Below are positions 41,251-56,284 of a stretch of DNA of 64,000 nucleotides, one piece after another; position 1 is the first letter of the stretch; each line of letters starts with the position of its first letter. The DNA is taken from positions 1,984,001 to 2,048,000 of the forward strand of contig NW_025963557.1 in assembly GCF_910591885.1 (NCBI RefSeq). The letters run 5' to 3'. The notes under the pieces are model-generated. The model was not told the DNA's origin. It did no database searches and saw only the letters and a program-made list of their open reading frames with translations. This DNA is from Bombus terrestris (lineage: Eukaryota > Arthropoda > Insecta > Hymenoptera > Apidae). Position numbers and translations under genes: made by a program.

Positions 41251-43440
41251 ATGACGTCATGTAGTATTACGTTATAACGTATGACGGTATGTAGTATTAC
41301 GTTATTCCGTATAACGTTATATCGTGTTACTTTATGACGTATGACGTCATGTAGTATTACTTTATGACGTATGACGTCATGTAGTATTAGGTTACAACGT
41401 ATGACGTTATGTATTATTACGATATAACGTATGCCGTCATGTAGCATTACGTTATAACATATGACGTCATGTAGTATTACGATATAACGTACAACGTTAT
41501 ATAGAATTACGATATAACGCACAACGTTATGTCGTATTACGTTATAACGTATCATGTCATGTAGCATTACGTTATAACGTATGACTTTATGGAGTATTAC
41601 GTTATAACGTATGATGTCATGTGCTATTACGTTACTACGAATATCGTAATATTGTGTTACTTAATGACGTATGACGTCATGTAGTATTACTTTATGACGT
41701 ATGACGTCATGTAGTATTACTTTATGACGTATGACGTCATGTAGTATTAGGTTACAACGTATGACGTTGTGTATTATCACGATATAACGTATGACGTCAT
41801 GTAGTACTACGTTATAACGTATGACGTCATGTAGTATTACGATATAACGTACAACGTTATGTCGTATTACGTTATAACGTATCATGTCATGTAGTATTAC
41901 GTTATAACGTATGACGTTATGGAGTATTACGTTATAACGTATGAGGTCATGTGGTATTACGTTATTACGAATATCGTAATATTGTGATCCTTTATGACGT
42001 ATGACGCCATGTAGTATTACTTTATTACGTATGACGTCGTGTAGTATTAGATTACAACGTATGACGTTATGTATTATTACGATATAACGTATGACGTTAT
42101 GTATTATTACGATATAACGTATGACGTCATGTAGTATTAGGTTACAACGTATGACGTTATGTATTATTACGATATAACGTATGACGTCATGTAGTATTAC
42201 GATATAACGTACAACGTTATATAGAATTACGATACAACGCACAACGTTATGTCGTATTACGTTATAACGTATCATGTCATGTAGCGTTACGTTATATCGT
42301 ATGACTTTATGGAGTATTACGTTATAACGTATGATGTCATGTGGTATTACGTTATTACGAATATCGTAATATTGTGTTACTTTATGACGTATGACGTCAT
42401 GTAGTATTACTTTATGACGTATGACGTCATGTAGTATTACTTTATGACGTATGACGTCATGTAGTATTACTTTATGACGTATGACGTCATGTAGTATTAG
42501 GTTACAACGTATGACGTTATTCATTATTACGATATAACGTATGACGTTATGCAGTATTATGTTATAACGTATGACGTCATGTTGTTTTGCGTTATAACTT
42601 ATGATGTTATGTAGTATTACGATACAACGTATGACGTCATGTGGTGTTACGTTATTGCGAATAACGTTATATTGTGTTACTTTATGACGTATGACGTCAT
42701 GTAGTATTACGTTATAACGTATGACGGTATGTAGTATTACGTTATTCCGTATAACGTTATATAGTGTTACTTTATGAAGTATGACGATATGTTGTAGTAC
42801 GTTATAGCGTATGACGTTATGGAGCATTACGTTATAACGTATGAGGTCATGTGGTATTACATTAGTACGAATATCGTAATATTGTGTTACTTTATGACGT
42901 ACGACGTCATGTAGCATTACTTTATGACGTACGACGTCATGTAGTATTACTTTATGACGTATGACGTCATGTGGTATTACGTTATTGCGAATAACGTTAT
43001 ATTGTGTTACTTTATGACGTATGACGTCATGTAGTATTACTTTATGACGTATGACGTCATGTAGTATTAGGTTACAACGTATGACGTTATGTATTATTAC
43101 GATATAACGTATGACGTTATGTATTATTACGATATAACGTATGACGTCATGTAGTATTACGTTATAACGTATGCCGTCATGTAGCATTACGTTATAACAT
43201 ATGACGTCATGTAGTATTACGATATAACGTACAACGTTATATAGGATTACGATATAACGCACAATGTTATGTCGTATTACGTTATAACGTATCATGTCAT
43301 GTAGCATTACGTTATAACGTATGACTTTATGGAGTATTACGTTATAACGTATGATGTCATGTGGTATTACGTTATTACGAATATCGTAATATTGTGTTAC
43401 TTTATGACGTATGACGTCATGTAGTATTACTTCATGACGT
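41251..43440. repeat. Segment repeated at 45271-47460
   Basis: This 73-unit segment matches 45271-47460 at an offset of 4020 bp. One unit is gained in the partner's run before 45781 and one is lost after 45931, so the offset goes 4020, 4050, 4020. A rare unit with GACGTTGTGTATTATCACG (41761 and 45811) confirms the pairing. Confidence 0.82.
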
Positions 43441-43770
43441 ATGACGTCATGTAGTATTACTTTATGACGTATGACGTCATGTAGTATTAGGTTACAACGT
43501 ATGACGTTATGTATTATTACGATATAACGTATGACGTTATGCAGTATTAGCTTATAACGTATGACGTCATGTAGTTTTGCGTTATAACTTATGACGTTAT
43601 GTAGTATTGCGATACAACGTATGACGTCATGTGGTATTACGTTATTGCGAATAACGTTATATTGTGTTACTTTATGACGTATGACGTCATGTAGTATTAC
43701 GTTATAACGTATGACGGTATGTAGTATTACGTTATTCCGTATAACGTTATATAGTGTTACTTTATGAAGT

Positions 43771-44778
43771 ATGACGTTATGTTGTATTACGTTATAGCGT
43801 ATGACGTTATGGAGCATTACGTTATAACATATGAGGTCATGTGGTATTACATTAGTACGAATATCGTAATATTGTGTTACTTTATGGCGTATGACGTCAT
43901 GTAGTATTACGTTATAACGTAGGACGTTATGTATTATTACGATATAACGTATGACGTCATGTAGTATTACGTTATAACGTATGACGTCATGTAGTATTAC
44001 GATATAACGTACAAAGTTATGTCGTATTACGTTATAACATATCATGTCATGTAGTATTACGTTATAACGTATGACGTTATGTAGTATTACGTTATAACGT
44101 ATGACGGCATGTAGTATTACGTTATTCCGTATAACGTTATACAGTGTTACTTTATGAAGTATGACATTATGTTGTATTACTTTATAACGTATGACGTTAT
44201 GGAGTATTACGTTATAACGTGTGAGGTCATGTGGTATTACATTATTACGAATATCGTAATATTGTGTTACTTTATGACGTACGACGTCATGTAGTATTAC
44301 TTTATGACGTATGACGTCATGTAGTATTAGGTTACAACGTATGACGTTATGTATTATTACGATATAACGTATGACGTCATGTAGTATTACGTTATAACGT
44401 ATCATGTCATGTAGTATTACGTCATAACGTATGCCGTCATGTAGTATTACGTTATAACATATGACGTCATGTAGTAATACGATATAACGTACAACGTTAT
44501 ATAGAATTACGATATAACGCACAACGTTATGTCGTATTACGTTATAACGTATCATGTCATGTAGTATTACGTTATAACGTATGACGTAATGGAGTATTAC
44601 GTTATAACGTATGAGGTCATGTGGTATTACGTTATTACGAATAACGTTATATTGTGTTACTTTATGACGTATGACGTCATGTAGTATTACTTCATGACGT
44701 ATGACGTCATGTCGTATTAGGTTACAGCGTATGACGTTATGTATTATTACGATATAACGTATGACGTTATGCAGTATT
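43771..44778. repeat. Segment repeated at 52200-53207
   Basis: About 1 kb matches 52200-53207 at an offset of 8429 bp. Shared rare units begin AGGACG (43921 and 52350) and GTGAGG (44221 and 52650). The segment straddles the left border of the 5345-bp duplication at 52740, so it shows the arrangement before that duplication. Confidence 0.8.
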
Positions 44779-45270
44779 AGGTTATTACGTATGACGTCAT
44801 GTAGTATTAGGTTATAGCGTATGACGTTATGTATTATTACGATATAACGTATGACGTTATGCAGTATTAGGTTATAACGTATGATGTCATATACTTTTGC
44901 GTTATAACGTATGACGTTATGGAGTATTACGTTATAACGTATGACGTGTTGTGGTATTACGTTATTGCGAATAACGTTATATTGTGTTACTTTATAACGT
45001 ATGACGTCATGTAGTATTACTTTATGACGTATGACGTCATGTAGTATTACTTTATGACGTATGACGTCATGTAGTATTACTTTATGACGTATGACGTCAT
45101 GTAGTATTAGGTTATAGCGTATGACGTTATGTATTATTACGATATAACGTATGACGTTATGCAGTATTAGGTTATAACGTATGATGTCATATACTTTTGC
45201 GTTATAACGTATGACGTCATGTAGTATTACGTTATAACGTATGGCGTAATGTAGTATTACGATTTAACGT

Positions 45271-47460
45271 ATGACGTCATGTAGTATTACGTTATAACGT
45301 ATGACGGTATGTAGTATTACGTTATTCCGTATAACGTTATATCGTGTTACTTTATGACGTATGACGTCATGTAGTATTACTTTATGACGTATGACGTCAT
45401 GTAGTATTAGGTTACAACGTATGACGTTATGTATTATTACGATATAACGTACGCCGTCATGTAGCATTACGTTATAACATATGACGTCATGTAGTATTAC
45501 GATATAACGTACAACGTTATATAGAATTACGATATAACGCACAACGTTATGTCGTATTACGTTATAACGTATCATGTCATGTAGCATTACGTTATAACGT
45601 ATGACTTTATGGAGTATTACGTTATAACGTATGATGTCATGTGCTATTACGTTACTACGAATATCGTAATATTGTGTTACTTTATGACGTATGACGTCAT
45701 GTAGTATTACTTTATGACGTATGACGTCATGTAGTATTACTTTATGACGTATGACGTCATGTAGTATTACTTTATGACGTATGACGTCATGTAGTATTAG
45801 GTTACAACGTATGACGTTGTGTATTATCACGATATAACGTATGACGTCATGTAGTACTACGTTATAACGTATGACGTCATGTAGTATTACGATATAACGT
45901 ACAACGTTATGTCGTATTACGTTATAACGTATCATGTCATGTAGTATTACGTTATAACGTATGAGGTCATGTGGTATTACGTTATTACGAATATCGTAAT
46001 ATTGTGATCCTTTATGACGTATGACGCCATGTAGTATTACTTTATTACGTATGACGTCGTGTAGTATTAGATTACAACGTATGACGTTATGTATTATTAC
46101 GATATAACGTATGACGTTATGTATTATTACGATATAACGTATGACGTCATGTAGTATTAGGTTACAACGTATGACGTTATGTATTATTACGATATAACGT
46201 ATGACGTCATGTAGTATTACGATATAACGTACAACGTTATATAGAATTACGATACAACGCACAACGTTATGTCGTATTACGTTATAACGTATCATGTCAT
46301 GTAGCGTTACGTTATATCGTATGACTTTATGGAGTATTACGTTATAACGTATGATGTCATGTGGTATTACGTTATTACGAATATCGTAATATTGTGTTAC
46401 TTTATGACGTATGACGTCATGTAGTATTACTTTATGACGTATGACGTCATGTAGTATTACTTTATGACGTATGACGTCATGTAGTATTACTTTATGACGT
46501 ATGACGTCATGTAGTATTAGGTTACAACGTATGACGTTATTCATTATTACGATATAACGTATGACGTTATGCAGTATTAGGTTATAACGTATGACGTCAT
46601 GTTGTTTTGCGTTATAACTTATGATGTTATGTAGTATTACGATACAACGTATGACGTCATGTGGTGTTACGTTATTGCGAATAACGTTATATTGTGTTAC
46701 TTTATGACGTATGACGTCATGTAGTATTACGTTATAACGTATGACGGTATGTAGTATTATGTTATTCCGTATAACGTTATATAGTGTTACTTTATGTAGT
46801 ATGACGATATGTTGTAGTACGTTATAGCGTATGACGTTATGGAGCATTACGTTATAACGTATGAGGTCATGTGGTATTACATTAGTACGAATATCGTAAT
46901 ATTGTGTTACTTTATGACGTACGACGTCATGTAGCATTACTTTATGACGTACGACGTCATGTAGTATTACTTTATGACGTATGACGTCATGTGGTATTAC
47001 GTTATTGCGAATAACGTTATATTGTGTTACTTTATGACGTATGACGTCATGTAGTATTACTTTATGACGTATGACGTCATGTAGTATTAGGTTACAACGT
47101 ATGACGTTATGTATTATTACGATATAACGTATGACGTTATGTATTATTACGATATAACGTATGACGTCATGTAGTATTACGTTATAACGTATGCCGTCAT
47201 GTAGCATTACGTTATAACATATGACGTCATGTAGTATTACGATATAACGTACAACGTTATATAGGATTACGATATAACGCACAATGTTATGTCGTATTAC
47301 GTTATAACGTATCATGTCATGTAGCATTACGTTATAACGTATGACTTTATGGAGTATTACGTTATAACGTATGATGTCATGTGGTATTACGTTATTACGA
47401 ATATCGTAATATTGTGTTACTTTATGACGTATGACGTCATGTAGTATTACTTCATGACGT
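45271..47460. repeat. Partner of 41251-43440
   Basis: Second copy of the 73-unit segment. It has one extra unit in a homogeneous run and lacks the GTTATGGAG unit found at 41911. Confidence 0.82.
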
Positions 47461-48420
47461 ATGACGTCATGTAGTATTACTTCATGACGTATGACCTCAT
47501 GTAGTATTAGGTTACAACGTATGACGTTATGTATTATTACGATATAACCTATGAAGTTATGTATTATTACGATATAACGTATGACGTCATGTAGTATTAC
47601 GTTATAACGTATGCCGTCATGTAGCATTACGTTATAACATATGACGTCATGTAGTATTACGATATAACGTACAACGTTATATAGAATTACGATATAACGC
47701 ACAACGTTATGTCGTATTACGTTATAACGTATCATGTCATGTAGCATTACGTTATAACGTATGACTTTATGGAGTATTACGTTATAACGTATGATGTCAT
47801 GTTGTATCACGTTATTACAAATATCGTAATATTGTGTTACTTTAAGACGTATGACGTCATGTAGTATTACATTATGACGTATGACGTCATGTAGTATTAG
47901 GTTACAACGTATGACGTTATGTATTATTACGATATAACGTATGACGTCATGTAGTATTACGTTATAACATATGACGTCATGTAGTATTACGATATAACGT
48001 ACAACGCTACATAGAATTACGATATAACGCACAACGTTATGTCGTATTACGTTATAACGTATCATGTCATGTAGTATTACGCTATAACGTATGACGTTAT
48101 GTATTATTACGATATAACGTAATACGTTATGCAGAATTGGGTTATAACGTATGACGTCATGTAGTTTTGCGTTATAACGTATGACGTTACGTAGTATTAC
48201 GTTATAACGTATGATGTTATGGAGTATTACGTTATAACGTATGAGGTCATGTGGTATTACGTTATTACGAATATCGTAATATTGTGATACTTTATGACGC
48301 ATGACGCCATGTAGTATTACTTTATTACGTATGACGTTATGCAGTATTAGGTTATAACGTATGATGTCATATACTTTTGCGTTATAACGTATGACGTTAT
48401 GGAGTATTACGTTATAACGT

Positions 48421-48449
48421 ATGACGTGTTGTGCTTTACGTTATTGCGA
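48421..48449. repeat. 29-bp unit: register scar
   Basis: The unit reads GTTGTGCTTTACG where relatives (for example 37981) read GTTGTGGTATTACG, a net loss of one base. Unit starts move from 1 to 0 modulo 30. I saw no second copy of this scar. Confidence 0.9.
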
Positions 48450-51400
48450 ATAACGTTATATTGTGTTACTTTATAACGTATGACGTCATGTAGTATTACG
48501 TTATAACGTATGGCGTTATGTAGTACTACGATTTAACGTATGACGTCATGTGGTATTACGTTATTGCGAATAACGTTATATTGTGTTACTTTCTGATGTA
48601 TGACGTCATGTAGTATTACGTTATAGCGTATGACGTTATGGAGCATTACGTTATAACGTGTGAGGTCATGTGGTATTACATTAGTACGAATATCGTAATA
48701 TTGTGTTACTTTATGACGTACGACGTCATGTAGTATTACTTTATGACGTATGACGTCATGTGGCATTACGTTATTGCGAATAACGTTATATTGTGTTACT
48801 TTATGACGTATGACGTCATGTAGTATTACGTTATAACGTATGACGGTATGTAGTATTACGTTATTCCGTATAACGTTATATCGTGTTACTTTATGACGTA
48901 TGACGTCATGTAGTATTACTTTATGACGTACGACGTCATGTAGTATTAGGTTACAACGTATGACGTTATGTATTATTACGATATAACGTATGCCGTCATG
49001 TAGCATTACGTTATAACATATGACGTCATGTAGTATTACGATATAACGTACAGCGTTATATAGAATTACGATATAACGCACAACGTTATGTCGTATTACG
49101 TTATAACGTATCATGTCATGTAGCATTACGTTATAACGTATGACTTTATGGAGTAATACGTTATAACGTATGATGTCATGTGCTATTACGTTATTACGAA
49201 TATCGTAATATTGTGTTACGTTATGACGTATGACGTCATGTAGTATTACTTTATGACGTATGACGTCATGTAGTATTAGGTTACAACGTATGACGTTATG
49301 TATTATTACGATATAACGTATGACGTCATGTAGTACTACGTTATAACGTATGACGTCATGTAGTATTACGTTATTACGAATATCGTAATATTGTGATCCT
49401 TTATGACGTATGACGCCATGTAGTATTACTTTATTACGTATGACGTCGTGTAGTATTAGATTACAACGTATGACGTTATGTATTATAACGATATAACGTA
49501 TGACGTTATGTATTATTACGATATAACGTATGACGTCATGTAGTATTAGGTTACAACGTATGACGTTATGTATTATTACGATATAACGTATGACGTCATG
49601 TAGTATTACGATATAACGTACAACGTTATATAGAATTACGATATAACGCACAACGTTATGTCGTATTACGTTATAACGTATCATGTCACGTAGCGTTACG
49701 TTATAACGTATGACTTTATGGAGTATTACGTTATAACGTATGATGTCATGTGGTATTACGTTATTACGAATATCGTAATATTGTGTTACTTTATGACGTA
49801 TGACGTCATGTAGTATTACTTTATGACGTATGACGTCATGTAGTATTACTTTATGACGTATGACGTCATGTAGTATTACTTTATGACGTATGACGTCATG
49901 TAGTATTACTTTATGACGTATGACGTCATGTAGTATTACTTTATGACGTATGACGTCATGTAGTATTAGGTTACAACGTATGACGTTATGTATTATTACG
50001 ATATAACGTATGACGTTATGTATTATTACGATATAACGTATGACGTCATGTAGTATTACGTAATAACGTATGCCGTCATGTAGTATTACGTTATAACATA
50101 TGACGTCATGTAGTATTACGATATAACGTACAACGTTATATAGAATTACGATATAACGCACAACGTTATGTCGTATTACGTTATAACGTATCATGTCATG
50201 TAGCATTACGTTATAACGTATAACTTTATGGAGTATTACGTTATAACGTATGATGTCATGTGGTAATACGTTATTACAAATATCGTAATATTGTGTTACT
50301 TTATGACGTATGACGTCATGTAGTATTACTTTATGACGTATGACGTCATGTTGTATTACGTTATAACGTATGACGTTCTGGAGTATTACGTTATAACGTA
50401 TGAGGTCATGTGGTATTACGTTATTACGAATAACGTTATATTGTGTTAATTTAAGACCTATGACGTCATGTAGTATTACTTTATGACGTATGACGTCATG
50501 TTGTATTAGGTTACAACGTATGATGTTATGTATTATTACGATATAACGTATGACGTTATGTATTATTACGTTATAACGTATGCCGTCATGTAGCATTACG
50601 TTATAACGTATGACTTTATGGAGTATTACGTTATAACGTATGATGTCATGTTGTATTACGTTATTACAAATATCGTAATATTGTGTTACTTTATGACCTA
50701 TGACGTCATGTAGTATTACTTTATGACGTATGACGTCATGTTGTATTAGGTTACAACGTATGACGTTATGTATTATTACGATATAACGTATGACGTTATG
50801 TATTATTACGATATAACCTATGAAGTTATGTATTATTACGATACAACGTATGACGGTATGTAGTATTACGTTATTCCGTATAACGTTATATAGTGTTACT
50901 TTATGAAGTATGACGTTATGTTGTAGTACGTTATAGCGTATGACGTTATGGAGCATTACGTTATAACGTATGAGGTCATGTGGTATTACATTAGTACGAA
51001 TATCGTAATATTGTGTTACTTTATGACGTACGACGTCATGTAGTATTACTTTATGACGTATGACGTCATGTAGTATTAGGTTACAACGTATGACGTTATG
51101 TATTATTACGATATAACGTATGACGTTATGTATTATTACGATATAACGTATGACGTCATGTAGTATTACGTTATAACGTATGCCGTCATGTAGCATTACG
51201 TTATAACATATGACGTCATGTAGTATTACGATATAACGTACAACGTTATATAGAATTACGATATAACGCACAACGTTATGTCGTATTACGTTATAACGTA
51301 TCATGTCATGTAGCATTACGTTATAACGTATGACTTTATGGAGTATTACGTTATAACGTATGACGTTACGTAGTATTACGTTATAACGTATGAGGTCATG

Positions 51401-54179
51401 TGGTATTACGTTATTACGAATAACGTTATATTGTGTTACTTTATGACGTATGACGTCATGTAGTATTACTTCATGACGTATGACCTCATGTAGTATTAGG
51501 TTACAACGTATGACGTTATGTATTATTACGATATAACCTGTGAAGTTATGTATTATTACGATATAACGTATGACGTCATGTAGTATTACGTTATAACGTA
51601 TGCCGTCATGTAGCATTACGTTATAACATATGACGTCATGTAGTATTACGATATAACGTACAACGTTATATAGAATTACGATATAACGCACAACGTTATG
51701 TCGTATTACGTTATAACGTATCATGTCATGTAGCATTACGTTATAACGTATGACTTTATGGAGTATTACGTTATAACGTATGATGTCATGTTGTATTACG
51801 TTATTACAAATATCGTAATATTGTGTTACTTTATGACGTATGACGTCATGTAGTATTACGTTATGACGTATGACGTTATGTTGTATTAGGTTACAACGTA
51901 TGATGTTATGTATTATTACGATATAACGTATGACGTTATGTAGTATTACGATATAACGTATGACGTCATGTGGTATTACGTTATTGCGAATAACATTATA
52001 TTGTGTCACTTTATGACGTATGACGTCATGTAGTATTAAGTTTTAACGTATGACGGTATGTAGCATTGCGTTATTCCGTATAACGTTATATAGTGTTACG
52101 TTATAAAGTATGACGTCATGTAGTATTACGTTATAACGTATGACGGCATGTAGTATTACGTTATTCCGTATAACGTTATACAGTGTTACTTTATGAAGTA
52201 TGACATTATGTTGTATTACGTTATAGCGTATGACGTTATGGAGCATTACGTTATAACATATGAGGTCATGTGGTATTACATTAGTACGAATATCGTAATA
52301 TTGTGTTACTTTATGGCGTATGACGTCATGTAGTATTACGTTATAACGTAGGACGTTATGTATTATTACGATATAACGTATGACGTCATGTAGTATTACG
52401 TTATAACGTATGACGTCATGTAGTATTACGATATAACGTACAACGTTATGTCGTATTACGTTATATCATATCATGTCATGTAGTATTACGTTATAACGTA
52501 TGACGTTATGTAATATTACGTTATAACGTATGACGGCATGTAGTATTACGTTATTCCGTATAACGTTATACAGTGTTACTTTATGAAGTATGACATTATG
52601 TTGTATTACTTTATAACGTATGACGTTATGGAGTATTACGTTATAACGTGTGAGGTCATGTGGTATTACATTATTACGAATATCGTAATATTGTGTTACT
52701 TTATGACGTACGACGTCATGTAGTATTACTTTATGACGTATGACGTCATGTAGTATTAGGTTACAACGTATGACGTTATGTATTATTACGATATAACGTA
52801 TGACGTCATGTAGTATTACGTTATAACGTATCATGTCATGTAGTATTACGTCATAACGTATGCCGTCATGTAGTATTACGTTATAACATATGACGTCATG
52901 TAGTAATACGATATAACGTACAACGTTATATAGAATTACGATATAACGCACAACGTTATGTCGTATTACGTTATAACGTATCATGTCATGTAGTATTACG
53001 TTATAACGTATGACGTAATGGAGTATTACGTTATAACGTATGAGGTCATGTGGTATTACGTTATTACGAATAACGTTATATTGTGTTACTTTATGACGTA
53101 TGACGTCATGTAGTATTACTTCATGACGTATGACGTCATGTCGTATTAGGTTACAGCGTATGACGTTATGTATTATTACGATATAACGTATGACGTTATG
53201 CAGTATTAGGTTATAACGTATGACGTCATGTAGTTTTGCGTTATAACTTATGACGTTATGTAGTATTACGATACAACGTATGACGTCATGTGGTGTTACG
53301 TTATTGCGAATAACGTTATATTGTGTTACTCTATGACGTATGACGTCATGTAGTATTACGTTATAACGTATGACGGTATGTAGTATTACGTTATCCCGTA
53401 TAACGTTATATAGTGTTACTTTATGAAGTATGACGTTATGTTGTATTACGTTATAGCGTATGACGTTATGGAGCATTACGTTATAACGAATGAGGTCATG
53501 TGGTATTACATTAGTACGAATATCGTAATATTGTGTTACTTTATGACGTATGACGTCATGTAGTATTACTTTATGACGTATGACGGTATGTAGTATTACG
53601 TTATTCCGTATAACGTTATATAGTGTTACGTTATAAAGTATGACGTCGTGTAGTATTACGTTATAACGTATGACTTTATGGAGTATTACGTTATAACGTA
53701 TGATGTCATGTGGTATTACGTTATTACGAATATCGTAATATTGTGTTTCTTTATGACGTATGACGTCATGTAGTATTACTTTGTGACGTATGACGTCATG
53801 TAGTATTACTTTATGACGTATGACGTCATGTAGTATTAGGTTACAACGTATGACGTTATGTAGTATTACGTTATAACGTATGATGTTATGTAGTATTACG
53901 ATATAACGTATGACGTTATGTAGTATTACGATATAACGTATGACGTCATGTGGTGTTACGTAATTGCGAATAACGTTATATTGTGTTACTTTATGACGTA
54001 TGACGTCATGTAGTATTTGGTTACAACGTATGACGTTATGTATTATTACGATATAACGTATGACGTCGTGTAGTATTACGTTACAACGTATGACGTTATG
54101 TATTATTACGATATAACGTAATACGTTATGCAGAATTGGGTTATAACGTATGACGTTACGTAGTATTAGGTTATAACGT

Positions 54180-54959
54180 ATGATGTTATGGAGTATTACG
54201 TTATAACGTATGACGTCATGTGGTAATACTTTATTACGAATAACGTTATATTGTGTTACTTTATGACGTATGACGACATGTAGTATTAGGTTACAACGTA
54301 TGACGTTATGTATTATTACGATATAACGTATGACGTTATGCAGTATAAGGATATAACGTATGACGTCATGTAGTTTTGCGTTATAACGTATGACGTTATG
54401 TAGTATTACGATATAACGTATGACGTCATGTAGTATTACGTTATAACGTATGACGTGATGTGGTATTACGTTATTACGAATAACGTTATATTGTGTTACT
54501 TTATAACGTATGACGTCATGTAGTATTACGTTATTCCGTATAACGTTATATAGTGTTACGTTATAAAGTATGACGTCATGTAGTATTACGTTATAACGTA
54601 TGACGTGATGTGGTATTACGTTATTACGAATAACGTTATATTGTGTTACTTTATAACGTATGACGTCATGTAGTATTACGTTATAACGTATGGCGTTATG
54701 TAGTATTACGATATAACGTATGACGTCATGTGGTATTACGTTATTGCGAATAACGTTATATTGTGTTACTTTATGACGTATGGCGTCATGTAGTATTACG
54801 TTATAACGTATGACGGTATGTAGTGTTACGTTATTGCGAATAACGTTATATTGTGTTACTTTATGACGTATGACGTCATGTAGTATTACGTTATAACGTA
54901 TGACGGTATGTAGTATTACGTTATTCCGTATAACGTTATATCGTGTTACTTTATGACGT
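54180..54959. repeat. 26-unit module, copy 4 of 5
   Basis: Same module inside the first copy of the 5345-bp tandem duplication. Confidence 0.88.
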
Positions 54960-55439
54960 ATGACGTCATGTAGTATTACTTTATGACGTATGACGTCATG
55001 TAGTATTACTTTATGACGTATGACGTCATATAGTATTAGGTTACAACGTATGACGTTATGTATTATTACGATATAACGTATGACGTTATGTATTATTACG
55101 ATATAACGTGTGACGTCATGTAGTATTACGTAATAACGTATGCCGTCATGTAGTATTACGTTATAACATATGACGTCATGTAGTATTACGATATAACGTA
55201 CAACGTTATATAGAATTACGATATAACGCACAACGTTATGTCGTATTACGTTATAACGTATCATGTCATGTAGCATTACGTTATAACGTATAACTTTATG
55301 GAGTATTACGTTATAACGTATGATGTCATGTGGTAATACGTTATTACAAATATCGTAATATTGTGTTACTTTATGACGTATGACGTCATGTAGTATTACT
55401 TTATGACGTATGACGTCATGTTGTATTACGTTATAACGT

Positions 55440-55461
55440 ATGACGTTATGGAGTATTACGT
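55440..55461. repeat. 22-bp unit: 8-bp deletion scar, copy 1
   Basis: A full unit would read ACGT-TATA-ACGT at its end; here only one ACGT remains before the next unit. The 8-bp loss therefore falls between two direct ACGT repeats, a microhomology-type deletion. Unit starts move from 0 to 22 modulo 30. Confidence 0.92.
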
Positions 55462-56151
55462 ATGAGGTCATGTGGTATTACGTTATTACGAATAACGTTA
55501 TATTGTGATAATTTATGACGTATGACGTCATGTAGTATTACTTTATGACGTATGACGTCATGTTGTATTAGGTTACAACGTATGACGTTATGTATTATTA
55601 CGATATAACGTATGACGTTATGTATTATTACGATATAACGAATGACGTTATGCAGTATTAGGTTATAACGTATGACGTCATGTAGTTTTGCGTTATAACG
55701 TATGCCGTCATGTAGCATTACGTTATAACATATGACGTCATGTAGTATTACGATGTAACGTACAACGTTATATAGAATTACGATATAACGCACAACGTTA
55801 TGTCGTATTACGTTATAACGTATCATGTCATGTAGCATTACGTTATAACGTATGACTTTATGGAGTATTACGTTATAACGTATGATGTCATGTGGTATTA
55901 CGTTATTGCGAATAACGTTATATAGTGTTACTTTATGAAGTATGACGTTATGTTGTATTACGTTATAGCGTATGACGTTATGGAGCATTACGTTATAACG
56001 TATGACGTCATGTGGTATTACATTAGTACGAATATCGTAATATTGTGTTATTTTATGACGTACGACGTCATGTAGTATTACTTTATGACGTATGACGTCA
56101 TGTACTATTACGTTATTACGAATAACGTTATATTGTGTTACTTTATGTAGT

Positions 56152-56165
56152 ATGACTTATGTAGT
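56152..56165. repeat. 14-bp half-unit scar, copy 3 of 4
   Basis: Same 14 bases and same aberrant following unit. Unit starts move from 22 to 6 modulo 30. Confidence 0.9.
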
Positions 56166-56255
56166 ATGACGTGATGTAGCATTTCTTTATAATGTATGAC
56201 GTTATGTAGCATTACGGTATAACGAATAACGTTGTACTGTGTTACTTTATAACGT

Positions 56256-56284
56256 ATGAAGTATGTAGTGTTACGTTATAACGT
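56256..56284. repeat. 29-bp unit: register scar, copy 1
   Basis: The unit begins ATGAAGTATGTAG where the related unit at 29987 begins ATGACGTTATGTAG, so one base is lost. Unit starts move from 6 to 5 modulo 30. Confidence 0.9.
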
